Shown here one piece after another: positions 1 through 8,846 of a stretch of DNA of 64,000 nucleotides; position 1 is the first letter of the stretch; every line of letters starts with the position of its first letter. The DNA is taken from assembly GCA_900543815.1 (NCBI GenBank), contig UQST01000012.1, forward strand, positions 6,624 to 70,623. The letters run 5' to 3'. The position numbers and the translations under genes were made by a program. The notes beneath the pieces were generated by a model, which did no database searches, had not been told where the DNA came from, and worked only from the letters and a program-made list of their open reading frames with translations. This stretch comes from an uncultured Prevotellaceae bacterium (GTDB lineage Bacteria > Bacteroidota > Bacteroidia > Bacteroidales > Bacteroidaceae).

Positions 1-1143
1 AGCCTGCAGAGCCACCATCACAGCGCAACCGAATACCATGGTCATGAAGATACCGCTGGCAGCAGCTGTGTATTTGCCCAGACCCTCAACGGCCATGTTG
101 AAGATGCCGCCCCACATCACAGAGGTGCACAGACCTACGCAGATGAAGGCTGCAATGCCCACGGGAACTTCCACCCAGATGAGTGACAGGTTGGCCCAGT
201 CAACACCAGGAACCTTCACCATCCATGTCTCGGGAGCGAACATGCCGAATGCCAGCAGAACGATAGCTGCAGTGGCCACGGTGCTCACCATAGCACGGCT
301 GGAAACCTTGCCGCCGATGCTGCCACCTACGGTACGGCCAATGAACATGGCAAACCAGTAAACGGCTGCAATCAGAGAAGCCACACCGGCAGACAGACCT
401 ACAGCGTCGCTGATGAGGTACTTGATCATATAGGTAGGTGTACCCACCTCAACACTCATGTACAGGAAGATAGCCAGTGCACCCAGAGCGAAGTGACGGT
501 GAGAGAGAGCACCCTTGACGAGCTCCATGCTCACGGGCTCCTGCTCGGGCTCCTCAATCTTGGTGGCTGCCAGCACCAGGAAGGCAACTACGAAGATAGC
601 CACTGCGATGTACATGGCGGGAGCTGCGTCAACGATAGCGGTCTCCTTGGTCACCTCACCAATCAGGGCTCCCAGGATGATGTAAACAGCCACAGCTGCT
701 GCGCTATTGAAGGCTCCGCCAATCTGAATCAGCTGGTTGCCGGTGTTGCCACCGCCGCCCAGTACGTTCAGCAGGGGGTTGACCACAGTGTTGAGCATGC
801 ACATGGTGAAGCCGCAGATGAATGCGCCTGCCAGGTAGAGCCACATGCTCTCCATGGTGCCAGACAGCAACTCGAGAGCCATACCGATGATACCCACGAT
901 GAGTGCCAGCAATGCGGTCTTCTTGTAGCCGAACTTCACGATGAGCATACCGCTGGGGATACCCATCACCAGGTAGGCGATGAAGTTGGCGTAGTTGCCA
1001 ATCTGTGACTGGAGCTCACTTGCTCCGAACTGGTTCTGTACGATGACTGCCATGGGTGAGCACAGGTTGGTCACGAAGGCAATCATGGCGAAGAGCGCGA
1101 TCATCATAATAATCGCCGCCCACTGTTTTGATTTTTGTGCCAT
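1..1143 (-). CDS. Sugar MFS transporter, FucP/GluP type (3' end outside window)
   Basis: Major facilitator permease, probably a sugar:H+ symporter of the inner membrane in the FucP/GluP (fucose, glucose/galactose) branch. I translated 381 codons from the ATG at 1141-1143; no stop is reached before the left edge, so the C-terminus is missing. Seen: an N-terminus of the form MAQKSKQW, repeated hydrophobic helices, the loop GYKKTA after the second helix, and a Gly/Asn-rich GGGGNTGNQL stretch followed by a helix, as in FucP-type permeases. It lies 62 bp downstream of galM on the same strand, so the pair probably serves uptake and anomer conversion of galactose or glucose. The exact substrate cannot be read from the sequence. 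Confidence 0.85.
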   Translation of the reverse strand, partial: MAQKSKQWAAIIMMIALFAMIAFVTNLCSPMAVIVQNQFGASELQSQIGNYANFIAYLVMGIPSGMLIVKFGYKKTALLALIVGIIGMALELLSGTMESMWLYLAGAFICGFTMCMLNTVVNPLLNVLGGGGNTGNQLIQIGGAFNSAAAVAVYIILGALIGEVTKETAIVDAAPAMYIAVAIFVVAFLVLAATKIEEPEQEPVSMELVKGALSHRHFALGALAIFLYMSVEVGTPTYMIKYLISDAVGLSAGVASLIAAVYWFAMFIGRTVGGSIGGKVSSRAMVSTVATAAIVLLAFGMFAPETWMVKVPGVDWANLSLIWVEVPVGIAAFICVGLCTSVMWGGIFNMAVEGLGKYTAAASGIFMTMVFGCAVMVALQA

Positions 1144-1205
1144 TAGTTTTGCTTGAATTATAGATTTTATGAATGATTATTTTCAGGAGAAGTGGCTTCT
1201 AGGGC

Positions 1206-2288
1206 TCATCTGTCAGTGCTGAACTTGTACACCGTCTTCTGTGTGTAAATCTCGCCAGGCTTGAGGATAACGCTGGGGAAGTAGGGACGGTTGGGGCTGT
1301 CGGGGAAGTGCTGTGCCTCGAAACAGAGTGCACTGTACTTGCCGAAGGTGGCTCCGTGGGTGCCCTTGAATCCGCTCAGCCAGTTGCTGCTGTAGAACTG
1401 CACGCCGGGCTCAGTGGTGTACATCTCCATCACACGTCCGCTCACAGGCTCGGTGCATTTCACTGCGAAGCTCAGTTCACCCGGTTCGCGCTTGTTGAGC
1501 ACGTAGCAGTGGTCGTAGCCGGTGCCGTTGACTATCTGCTGGTCGGTGGTGTCGTGAATGCGTTCACCCACGGTGTGGGGTGTGCGGAAGTCAAATGGAG
1601 TGCCCTCCACCTTGAGGATTTCTCCGGTGGGGATGCTTGTCTCGTCGATAGGGATAAAGAAGTCGGCATTGATTTCCAGTTCGCAGTTCAATGCCTCGGG
1701 GGTAGGATCGGCGATGCCTGCCAGCGAGAAGAATCCGTGGCTGGTCATATTGACCACTGTCTTCTTGTTGGTTGTACCGCGATAGTCAATGATGAGTTCA
1801 TTGTCCTCGCTCAGGCTGTACTTCACGGTCATGTGCAGCTCGCCGGGGAATCCTTCCTCGTAGTAGGCCGACACATAGCGCAGTACCAGCTCGTGGTCAT
1901 TTATCTGCTCTGCATCCCACACTCTGGCGTGGAAACCGGTGGGACCGCCATGCAGATGGTTGGGACCATTGTTCACGGCCAGACTGTACTCCTTGCCGTT
2001 CATGGTGAACTTGCCTTTGCAGATGCGGTTGCCATATCGGCCAACCAGAGTGCTGAGGAAAGGTTCGGGACTTTCCACCACTCCCTTTATGCTGTCATGG
2101 CCTTGAATGACATTGGCCATCTTGCCTTCCCTGTCGGGAACCATGATGGCCACCAGAGCGCCGCCGTAGTTGGTGACGCTTACTTCCATACCGTTGCTGT
2201 TGGTCAAGGTGTACAAGTCTGTCTGCTTGCCCTGTACCACAGCCTGAAAGTCCTCTCTCTTGAGTCCAGAAATCAGTTCTTTGTCCAT
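1206..2288 (-). CDS. galM: Aldose 1-epimerase (mutarotase)
   Basis: Interconverts alpha and beta anomers of galactose/glucose, feeding the Leloir pathway. Family marks: N-terminal TNYGGALVA strand, VGRYGNRI, the NHLHGGPTGFHARVW block with the catalytic His pair (about residues 111-113), HGFFSLAG, and near the C-terminus CFEAQHFPDSPNRPYFPS with the catalytic Glu. Length (360 aa from this start) is normal. The frame stays open to an upstream ATG at 2333, but a -7 element sits at 2344-2351, which would leave almost no leader; the ATG at 2286-2288 (MDKELISG) gives about 50 nt of leader and is preferred. First gene of an apparent operon with the MFS transporter downstream. Confidence 0.92.
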   Translation of the reverse strand: MDKELISGLKREDFQAVVQGKQTDLYTLTNSNGMEVSVTNYGGALVAIMVPDREGKMANVIQGHDSIKGVVESPEPFLSTLVGRYGNRICKGKFTMNGKEYSLAVNNGPNHLHGGPTGFHARVWDAEQINDHELVLRYVSAYYEEGFPGELHMTVKYSLSEDNELIIDYRGTTNKKTVVNMTSHGFFSLAGIADPTPEALNCELEINADFFIPIDETSIPTGEILKVEGTPFDFRTPHTVGERIHDTTDQQIVNGTGYDHCYVLNKREPGELSFAVKCTEPVSGRVMEMYTTEPGVQFYSSNWLSGFKGTHGATFGKYSALCFEAQHFPDSPNRPYFPSVILKPGEIYTQKTVYKFSTDR

Positions 2289-2343
2289 CGGAATATCGTT
2301 TAAGTTTGACCTCGTTTCTGGCTTATTTGCCAAATTCCTTATG

Positions 2344-2374
2344 CAAACTTAATAAGATTAAGTGGACTTTCCAA
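2344..2374 (-). promoter_or_regulatory. Putative Bacteroidetes promoter for galM-MFS
   Basis: On the minus strand TAAGTTTG (2344-2351) fits TAnnTTTG, with TTG (2372-2374) 20 bp upstream. Pattern match by eye only. Confidence 0.5.
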
Positions 2375-2666
2375 GCAAGATGAGTAAAAAGTTGCGAACA
2401 AGGTGGCAAAATTTTCTCTTGAGGGCATCATTCTGCCCGATTTGGGGTACAAAGATGGTGCTTTTCTGGTTCTGTGTTGTCACATTCCTGTCTCGGCGAT
2501 GTGTCATTTCTGTTTCTGGATTGGTGCGGCTCCAGTTACGCGTCGGGAACAAAAAAAGGAGGCGAAGGACCTTTGCTTTGTGTAGCATCAGTCTTTCGTC
2601 TCCCTTGTTTGTCTGTCTGCCGTCGGTCTCTTGTCCCGTGCGGAAGAGTCGGGATGGTCAGATGGG
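2375..2666. other. Gene-free gap between galM promoter and folC stop
   Basis: About 290 bp separating the galM promoter from the folC stop codon. Open frames here are short, start in poor context and show no recognisable protein. I see no strong hairpin or repeat. Confidence 0.5.
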
Positions 2667-3971
2667 TTATCCGTGTTGTTCTTTCTCCAGAGCCGTCAGG
2701 AGGTCGGCAACGATGAAGGTGCTTCCGCCGATGAATATCACGTCATCGGGCCGGGCAGCCGTCTGTGCTGCGGCATAAGCTTCGCTCACGGTGGGGTAGC
2801 ACCGGCCCTTGAGCCCGTAGGCAGCTGCTTTCCCGGCAAACTCCTCGCTTGACATGGCGCGCTTCACAGAGGCTTGCGTGAAGTAGTAGATTGCCTCCTG
2901 AGGCAGCATGGAGAGCACTGTGCTCACGTCCTTGTCGTTGACCATACCTATTATAATATGTAAGGTGTGGTGGGGTGTGGAGGCCAGCTGGCGCGTGATA
3001 TACTGCATGCCGCCTACGTTGTGCCCGGTATCACACACGGTGAAGGGCTTCTCGGCAAGCTTCTGCCAGCGTCCCCTCAGTCCGGTGAGCGAACATACAT
3101 GGGCAAAGCCGTTGCTTACGGCCTGGTCGCTAATCTGCAGCCCCAGCCCCCGCAGTTCCTTCACTGCCTCCAGGATGGTGGCTGTGTTCTTCTCCTGACA
3201 GAAGCCTCCCAGTTCGCCATGCAGTGTGCCAAAGGTGGCGGTGTGGTATGTGTATCCCTTGCCAGGGGTGAGCGTGAAGTCCTGCACCTCGCTTTGGTGG
3301 TCGGCAAAGGTGAGTGAAGTGCCCACCGAAGCCGCTTTCTCCCTGAACACATCCGCTACACTCTCAGAGCCTGATTCGCCCACGATGGCAGGGATGCCGT
3401 GCTTGATGATGCCGGCTTTCTCGCCAGCAATCTTTTCCAGCGTGTTGCCCAGGAACTGTATGTGGTCAAAGCTGATGTTGGTGATGATGCTCACCAGCGG
3501 CTGGATGATGTTGGTGCAGTCGAGTCTGCCGCCCAACCCCACTTCGATGACGGCTATATCCACCTCTTGCTCCTCGAAGAACTTGAAGGCGAGAGCCGTT
3601 GTCAGTTCGAAGAAAGAAGGGTGGAGGGGCTCGAAGAAACTGCGTTCCTGCTCCACGAAATCCACCACGCGCTGCTTGGGCATCATCTGTCCGTTGACAC
3701 GTATGCGTTCTCTGAAATCCGTCAGATGCGGACTCGTGTAGAGTCCCACCTTCATTCCCTGGCTCTGCAATATGGCTGCCAGTGTGTGGCTCACCGAGCC
3801 TTTTCCGTTGGTGCCGGCCACATGGATGGTGGCATAATGGCGGTGCGGGTGGTGGAAGTGTTCGTCGAGCAACTGTGTGTTGCTGAGACCTTCCTTATAC
3901 GCACCCGCCCCGATATTCTGGAATAACGGGGCGGATTCATATAGATAGTTTACTGCTTGTTCGTATGTCAT
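2667..3971 (-). CDS. folC: Folylpolyglutamate synthase / dihydrofolate synthase
   Basis: Bifunctional Mur-ligase-like enzyme that adds glutamate to dihydropteroate and to reduced folates in the cytoplasm. Seen: the P-loop VAGTNGKGSVSH at residues 51-62, the loop GLYTSPHLTDFRERI, the central VIEVGLGGRLDCTN block, FDHIQFLGNTLEKIAGEKAGI, and the C-terminal-domain TGHNVGG motif. Its 434 aa is typical. It is the last gene of a minus-strand run (ABC-F, grpE, dnaJ, folC) and lies 130 bp after dnaJ; that gap holds an 8-bp inverted repeat (CAGTCTGA/TCAGACTG), so co-transcription is uncertain. Confidence 0.95.
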   Translation of the reverse strand: MTYEQAVNYLYESAPLFQNIGAGAYKEGLSNTQLLDEHFHHPHRHYATIHVAGTNGKGSVSHTLAAILQSQGMKVGLYTSPHLTDFRERIRVNGQMMPKQRVVDFVEQERSFFEPLHPSFFELTTALAFKFFEEQEVDIAVIEVGLGGRLDCTNIIQPLVSIITNISFDHIQFLGNTLEKIAGEKAGIIKHGIPAIVGESGSESVADVFREKAASVGTSLTFADHQSEVQDFTLTPGKGYTYHTATFGTLHGELGGFCQEKNTATILEAVKELRGLGLQISDQAVSNGFAHVCSLTGLRGRWQKLAEKPFTVCDTGHNVGGMQYITRQLASTPHHTLHIIIGMVNDKDVSTVLSMLPQEAIYYFTQASVKRAMSSEEFAGKAAAYGLKGRCYPTVSEAYAAAQTAARPDDVIFIGGSTFIVADLLTALEKEQHG

Positions 3972-4101
3972 CTCTTCGTTGCAGTTATACGGCAGTCTGA
4001 TAGGCTTAAAGCAATAGTTCCCTGCGGATTATGCTGTTGCTTCTTGGTCGTCAGACTGTCCGTTGACTTGATGCAGGCAGGCATTTGCCCGCCTTGGTTC
4101 T

Positions 4102-5292
4102 TCACTCAAACTGTCTCTTGAACTTGCTGAAGAAGCTCTCCTTGTTGCCGCTTTCGGGCTTCATGTTGTCGCTTTCGCGCATCTTCTCGAAGGCTTCCTT
4201 CTCGTCCTTTGTCAGAGTCTGAGGAACGTAGATGTTGGTTGTGACGATGATGTCACCCACTCCGTAGCCGTAACCCTCCAGTGCGGGAAGTCCCTTGCCA
4301 CGTATGCGCATCACCTTGCCAGGCTGTGTTCCAGGCTCGATCTTTATCTTCACCTTGCCGTCCAGGGTGGGTATCTCTGCCGAGCCACCCAGTACTGCTG
4401 TGGGGATATCCAGCTGCAACTGGTAATGCAGGTCCTTTCCGTCGCGCACGAAGTTCTTGTCCTCCTCTACGCTCACTATCACCTGGATGTCACCGGGGAT
4501 GCCGTTCAGCTTGCCTGCATGACCCTTGCCATGCACGTTGAAAGCCATACCGTTCTCGATTCCCTTGGGGATGTTTACCTCCACAACTTCCTCGCCGGTC
4601 ACTACACCCTCGCCGCCACAGCGCTTGCACTTGTTCGTGATGATGGAGCCAGTGCCTCCGCAACCAGGGCAGGTTGTCTGACTCTGCATGGCACCCAGCA
4701 TGGTGCGCATGGTGCGATATACCACACCTGATCCCTTACACTGGCCGCAGGTTTCGGTCTTGCCGTCCTGGCTACCGGTTCCATGACAGTCGGGGCAAAC
4801 AACATTCTTCTTCACCTTGAACTTCTTGGTGACTCCGGTGAGCACTTCATTCAGCGTCAGGCGCACGTTGATTCTGAGGTCGCCGCCACGGAACTGTGGT
4901 TTGCGGGTTCTGCCTCCCTGTCTGCCGCCTCCGAAGAAACTGCCGAAGGGGCCGTCGTCTCCGTGTCCACCGAAGATGTCACCGAACATGCTGAATATAT
5001 CATCCATGCTCATGCTGGATCCTCCACCGAATCCACTGGCTCCACTGAACTGCGGACCGTTGAATCCATACTGGTCATACTGCTGACGCTTCTGAGGGTC
5101 ACGCAGCACGTCATAAGCCTCGGCTGCTTCCTTGAACTTCTCTTCGGCGGCCTTCTTTTCCTCGTCCGACTTGCCTACCTGGCGGTCGGGATGGTACTTG
5201 ATGGCCATCTTCTTGTAGGCGCTCTTCAGTTCAGCGTCGGTGGCGTTCTTGCTTACGCCCAGCACTTCATAGTAGTCTCTCTTGTTTGCCAT
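4102..5292 (-). CDS. dnaJ: Chaperone DnaJ (Hsp40)
   Basis: Co-chaperone that delivers unfolded proteins to DnaK and triggers its ATPase. Complete class-I architecture in 396 aa: J domain with HPD at residues 34-36, a Gly/Phe-rich linker (about 75-130), a zinc-binding region with four CxxCxGxG motifs (CPDCHGTG, CGQCKGSG, CPGCGGTG, CKRCGGEG), then the C-terminal substrate-binding barrels. It follows grpE by 34 bp on the same strand, the usual grpE-dnaJ operon of Bacteroidales. dnaK is not in the window. Confidence 0.98.
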   Translation of the reverse strand: MANKRDYYEVLGVSKNATDAELKSAYKKMAIKYHPDRQVGKSDEEKKAAEEKFKEAAEAYDVLRDPQKRQQYDQYGFNGPQFSGASGFGGGSSMSMDDIFSMFGDIFGGHGDDGPFGSFFGGGRQGGRTRKPQFRGGDLRINVRLTLNEVLTGVTKKFKVKKNVVCPDCHGTGSQDGKTETCGQCKGSGVVYRTMRTMLGAMQSQTTCPGCGGTGSIITNKCKRCGGEGVVTGEEVVEVNIPKGIENGMAFNVHGKGHAGKLNGIPGDIQVIVSVEEDKNFVRDGKDLHYQLQLDIPTAVLGGSAEIPTLDGKVKIKIEPGTQPGKVMRIRGKGLPALEGYGYGVGDIIVTTNIYVPQTLTKDEKEAFEKMRESDNMKPESGNKESFFSKFKRQFE

Positions 5293-5326
5293 AGTCTTGC
5301 TCCTTTCCTGTTTGGCGTGTGGCCGA

Positions 5327-5956
5327 TTAGAGTCCCACCACCACTTGCGCGTGGCGAATTACCTTGTCGTTCAGCTTATAGCCGGTGAGTGTGCAGTCCA
5401 TCACCTTTCCCTTCATCTCGTCGGTAGGTGCGGGCAACTGTGCAATAGCTTCGTGCAGATCCACGTCAAAGGTTGCGTCCTTTGTGTCGATGGCCTTCAC
5501 GCCCTGTTTGCCCAGTATGTCGATGAACTTCTTGTGTATCAGCTTCACGCCTTCTACTACAGCAGCCACGTCCTCGGCCTTCTCCATGTTGGCCAGAGCA
5601 CGTTCCATGTCGTCGAGCACAGGCAGGATGGCAATGACGGTCTTCTCGCCTCCGTTCAGTATCAGTTCGGTTTTCTCCTTGATGGTGCGCTTGCGGTAGT
5701 TGTCAAACTCCGCTATCTTGCGCAGCAACTGATCCTTCAGGTTTGCTATCTCTTCCTCTGCGTCCTGCAACTTCTCCTCAGCTGTCTTCTCCTTCTCTTC
5801 GGGCTGCCCGGCCTCCTGTGGCTGGTCGGCCTTCTCTTCGGGATTCTGCTGTTGCTCCTTTTCTGCCATTTTGTCTGTATTGTCAGATGTGGCAGTCTCG
5901 GGCTGCTGAGTGTTGCTGCCTTGCTGCTTCAGTTCTTCTTCTTTATTCTTTTTCAT
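5327..5956 (-). CDS. grpE: Nucleotide exchange factor GrpE
   Basis: Exchanges ADP for ATP on DnaK. The protein (209 aa) has a charged, Gln/Glu-rich N-terminus (to about residue 65), a long coiled coil, the head-domain signature LPVLDDMERAL, and the GVKAIDTKDATFDVDLHEAI region. The frame is open to an ATG at 5989, but the start at 5954-5956 (MKKNKEEEL) is preferred because the extra 11 residues are not GrpE-like and would overlap an upstream inverted repeat. It lies 34 bp upstream of dnaJ. Confidence 0.95.
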   Translation of the reverse strand: MKKNKEEELKQQGSNTQQPETATSDNTDKMAEKEQQQNPEEKADQPQEAGQPEEKEKTAEEKLQDAEEEIANLKDQLLRKIAEFDNYRKRTIKEKTELILNGGEKTVIAILPVLDDMERALANMEKAEDVAAVVEGVKLIHKKFIDILGKQGVKAIDTKDATFDVDLHEAIAQLPAPTDEMKGKVMDCTLTGYKLNDKVIRHAQVVVGL

Positions 5957-5987
5957 ATTTATAATATACTGCTCGTGCCCTGTGGAC

Positions 5988-6011
5988 ACAATGTTTACAC
6001 TGACACATTGT
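5988..6011. promoter_or_regulatory. Inverted repeat upstream of grpE-dnaJ
   Basis: ACAATGT (5988-5994) and ACATTGT (6005-6011) form a 7-bp dyad with a 10-bp spacer in the 83-bp gap between the ABC-F gene and grpE. It does not match CIRCE. It could be an operator for heat-shock control or chance. Confidence 0.25.
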
Positions 6012-6039
6012 TACAAGAACTGTGCCAAGTGTCATTTTG

Positions 6040-7662
6040 TCAGTCGGCCGTAGCGTACATCTTGTCCTTCAGTTCCTTGATGCGGTCGTCACTGATGTAG
6101 TCATCATAGTCCATCATCTTGTCGATAATGCCGTTGGGCGTGAGCTCGATGATGCGTGTGGCGACGGTCTGGATGAACTCATGGTCGTGGCTTGAGAAGA
6201 GGATGTTGCCCTTGAAGAGCTTCAGGTTGTTGTTGAATGCCTGGATGCTCTCCAAGTCGAGGTGGTTGGTGGGAGTGTCCAGAATCAGGCAGTTGGCGTT
6301 CTTGAGCTGCATACGTGCTATCATGCAGCGCATCTTCTCGCCTCCCGAGAGCACGTTCATCTTCTTGAGCACCTCCTCGCCGCTGAACAGCATTCGGCCC
6401 AGGAAACCCTTGAAGTACACCTCGTTGCCCTCGCCGAACTGGCTGAGCCAATCCACCAGGTTGAGTTCGCTCTGGAAGAATTGCGTGTTATCCACAGGCA
6501 GATAAGCCGTGGTGATGGTGATACCCCAGTTGTAGGTGCCTGCTGCAGCCTGCTGGTTGTCGTTGATAATCTCGAAGAGAGCGGTCATGGCACGTGGATC
6601 GCGGCTCAGGAACACCACCTTGTCGCCCTTTTCGATGGTGAAGTTCACGTTGTCGAAGAGCAATGTGCCGTCCTCGGCCACTGCCTTCAGTCCCTCCACT
6701 TCCAGTATCTGGTTGCCTGGCTCGCGCTCCATCTGGAAGATGATGCCAGGGTACTTGCGGGTTGAAGGACGGATTTCCTCCACGTTGAGCTTCTCCAGCA
6801 TCTTCTTGCGGCTGGTGGTCTGCTTGCTCTTTGCCACGTTGGCTGAGAACCGGCGGATGAATTCCTCCAGCTCCTTACGCTTTTCCTCGGCCTTGGCCTT
6901 CTGGTTCTGTGCCTGACGCAGTGCCAACTGGCTGCTCTGGTACCAGAAGCTATAGTTGCCCGCAAACATTGTCACACGTCCGAAGTCGATATCGATGGTG
7001 TGTGTGCACACGCTGTCCAGGAAGTGACGGTCATGGCTCACCACCAGCACCGTGTGCTCAAACTCACTCAGGTACTGCTCCAGCCACTGCACGGTATCCA
7101 GGTCCAGGTCGTTGGTAGGCTCGTCAAGCAGCAGGTTGTCGGGGTTACCGAAAAGTGCCTTGGCCAGCATCACGCGCACCTTCTCCTTACCGGAGAGCTG
7201 TCCCATGAGCAGATTGTGCTTCTGCTCGCGAATGCCCAGGCCGCTCAGCAGGGTGGCTGCATCGCTTTCGGCGGTATATCCGCCCATCTCGGCAAACTTG
7301 TCCTCCAGTTCAGCCACACGGATGCCATCCTCGTCGGTAAAGTCAGGCTTGCTGTACAGAGCTTCGCGCTCCTTCATCACCTCCCACATGGTGGTGTGGC
7401 CCATGAGCACTGTGTTGAGCACAGTCTCCTGGTCATACTGAAAGTGGTCCTGGCTCAATACGCTCAGGCGCTCGCCCGGGCCCAGTTCCACAGTACCCTT
7501 GGTGGGCTCCAGCTCACCGCTGATGGCCTTCAGCAGGGTAGATTTTCCAGCACCGTTGGCACCGATCACTCCGTAGATGTTGCCGTTAGTAAACTTCATG
7601 TTCACGTCCTTGTAGAGAACGCGCTTGCCGAACTGTACGGCGATGTTGCTTAATGTAATCAT
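6040..7662 (-). CDS. ABC-F family ATPase (translation factor type)
   Basis: Soluble tandem-ABC protein without membrane segments, of the family that acts on the ribosome. The first ABC domain is intact: Walker A GANGAGKST at residues 34-42, signature LSGKEKVRV and Walker B LLLDEPTNDLD. An ABC-F linker with a Lys/Arg-rich helix (about 250-310) follows. The second domain is degenerate: Walker A is replaced by FLSRDPRAMT (about residue 350) and Walker B reads LILDTPTNHLD, with Thr where the catalytic Glu should be, although the signature LSGGEKMR remains. From family knowledge this asymmetry recurs in Bacteroidetes YbiT-like members. The role (ribosome rescue or pausing versus drug resistance) cannot be told. 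Confidence 0.9.
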   Translation of the reverse strand: MITLSNIAVQFGKRVLYKDVNMKFTNGNIYGVIGANGAGKSTLLKAISGELEPTKGTVELGPGERLSVLSQDHFQYDQETVLNTVLMGHTTMWEVMKEREALYSKPDFTDEDGIRVAELEDKFAEMGGYTAESDAATLLSGLGIREQKHNLLMGQLSGKEKVRVMLAKALFGNPDNLLLDEPTNDLDLDTVQWLEQYLSEFEHTVLVVSHDRHFLDSVCTHTIDIDFGRVTMFAGNYSFWYQSSQLALRQAQNQKAKAEEKRKELEEFIRRFSANVAKSKQTTSRKKMLEKLNVEEIRPSTRKYPGIIFQMEREPGNQILEVEGLKAVAEDGTLLFDNVNFTIEKGDKVVFLSRDPRAMTALFEIINDNQQAAAGTYNWGITITTAYLPVDNTQFFQSELNLVDWLSQFGEGNEVYFKGFLGRMLFSGEEVLKKMNVLSGGEKMRCMIARMQLKNANCLILDTPTNHLDLESIQAFNNNLKLFKGNILFSSHDHEFIQTVATRIIELTPNGIIDKMMDYDDYISDDRIKELKDKMYATAD

Positions 7663-7837
7663 ATCTTTCCTTGCGGTTTTTGCTTTGTTGATGTACTTTC
7701 GCGACTTATGCGGCCACTCTGCCTGGCACCTTGTGCTGTAGTGTGGCCGCTTCGCTATGTCTGTTCCCGATGGGGCAGATACCCCCTCTTCGGATTCTTT
7801 GGCCCTATATACCTTATTATATATAGGCCGCTGGCTG

Positions 7838-8758
7838 TTATCTGATGCGCAGTATTTCGCCCGGTGTGATGGTGTGGCTGGGCTGCATCTTGTTCAGCTT
7901 GTACAGGCTCTTCAGTCTGATGCCGTAGAGCTGGCAGATGTCGTGCATGCTCTGGTTAGGCTCCACGATATGGATGGGGTAGTCCTTGAAGTCCTTCGAT
8001 GCACACTTGCGCTTCTTCTGCAGATATATGAGGTCGCCTGCTGTGGCTGCATAGTCCTTGGGCAGGTCGTTGAAGTTGTACAAATCCTTCAGGCTCACCC
8101 CCGTCTTCTCGCTTATAGTGGCCATGTTGTCACCCGGCTCCACCACGATGAAGTAGTTCTTGTTGTTGCGGTACACCACGTGGTTGAGGTAGAAGGGGTC
8201 GTTATCCACTACACCCTTCTTCTGTGTGAGCAGTGTATATTTGCCCGAGTCGAACTGGCTCAGACCATACATCTCGATGATGCGTATGAGCGATTCGGCA
8301 TAGGTGGGGCTGGTGGCATATCCTGCCGCTTTCAGTCCGCGTGCCCATCCCCGGTAGTCTGTGATGCGCAGACTGTAGAGTCCCTGGTAGCGTCTGCCCT
8401 GCAGGAAGATGCTGTGGTCGATGAAGCTCTCCCTTGCGCTGCGGTATTTGCGGAATTTCTCATTGGGCGCATCATCGTTGCGCAATACGTAGGGGCCGGT
8501 CCACGAACCGCCGCACTTGATGCCGAAGTGGTTGTTGGCCTCGGTGGCCAGAGTGCTTCGTCCGGCATTGCTCTCCAGCAATCCCTGTGCCAGAGTGATG
8601 CTTGCCGGTATGCGGTAGTTCTTCATCTGCTCGATGGCCCAGTCCTTATATTTGTCGATATATGTCCAGTATGCTTGATTGGTTCGTTGCGCCATCAGAG
8701 GCAGGCTGCTGCACACAATAAGGAGCAGAGCCAGGAGGTTTCTTGTCTTATTCAGCAT
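7838..8758 (-). CDS. Secreted GH73 peptidoglycan glucosaminidase with two LysM domains
   Basis: Exported cell-wall hydrolase, expected to cut the GlcNAc-MurNAc backbone. A signal peptide covers residues 1-23 (hydrophobic LLALLLIVCSSLPLMAQ). The GH73 domain (about 30-175) carries ITLAQGLLESNAGRS with the catalytic Glu62 and NNHFGIKCGGSW. Two LysM repeats follow (about 200-250 and 258-306), the last ending exactly at the C-terminus. It is divergent from cdd across an 88-bp gap. Its 306 aa fits Bacteroidales FlgJ-like autolysins. Confidence 0.92.
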   Translation of the reverse strand: MLNKTRNLLALLLIVCSSLPLMAQRTNQAYWTYIDKYKDWAIEQMKNYRIPASITLAQGLLESNAGRSTLATEANNHFGIKCGGSWTGPYVLRNDDAPNEKFRKYRSARESFIDHSIFLQGRRYQGLYSLRITDYRGWARGLKAAGYATSPTYAESLIRIIEMYGLSQFDSGKYTLLTQKKGVVDNDPFYLNHVVYRNNKNYFIVVEPGDNMATISEKTGVSLKDLYNFNDLPKDYAATAGDLIYLQKKRKCASKDFKDYPIHIVEPNQSMHDICQLYGIRLKSLYKLNKMQPSHTITPGEILRIR

Positions 8759-8777
8759 GGTTTTCCCTTTGAGGGCA

Positions 8778-8785
8778 CAAAATTA
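8778..8785 (-). promoter_or_regulatory. Putative -7 element of the GH73 gene
   Basis: Minus-strand TAATTTTG fits TAnnTTTG about 20 bp from the start codon. No convincing -33 TTG at the right spacing. Confidence 0.3.
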
Positions 8786-8817
8786 CCTAAAAATAACTGG
8801 ATTTGGAAAAAAAAACA

Positions 8818-8825
8818 TAAATTTG
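8818..8825 (+). promoter_or_regulatory. Putative -7 element of cdd
   Basis: TAAATTTG fits TAnnTTTG 21 bp upstream of the cdd ATG. No -33 motif at the usual distance, and the leader would be very short. Confidence 0.3.
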
Positions 8826-8846
8826 TGTCTCGCAAAACATTAGTCT

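Noticed and set aside
2358..2588. 76-codon minus-strand frame in the galM-folC gap
   Set aside because: No domain, poor start context, and it overlaps the likely galM promoter.
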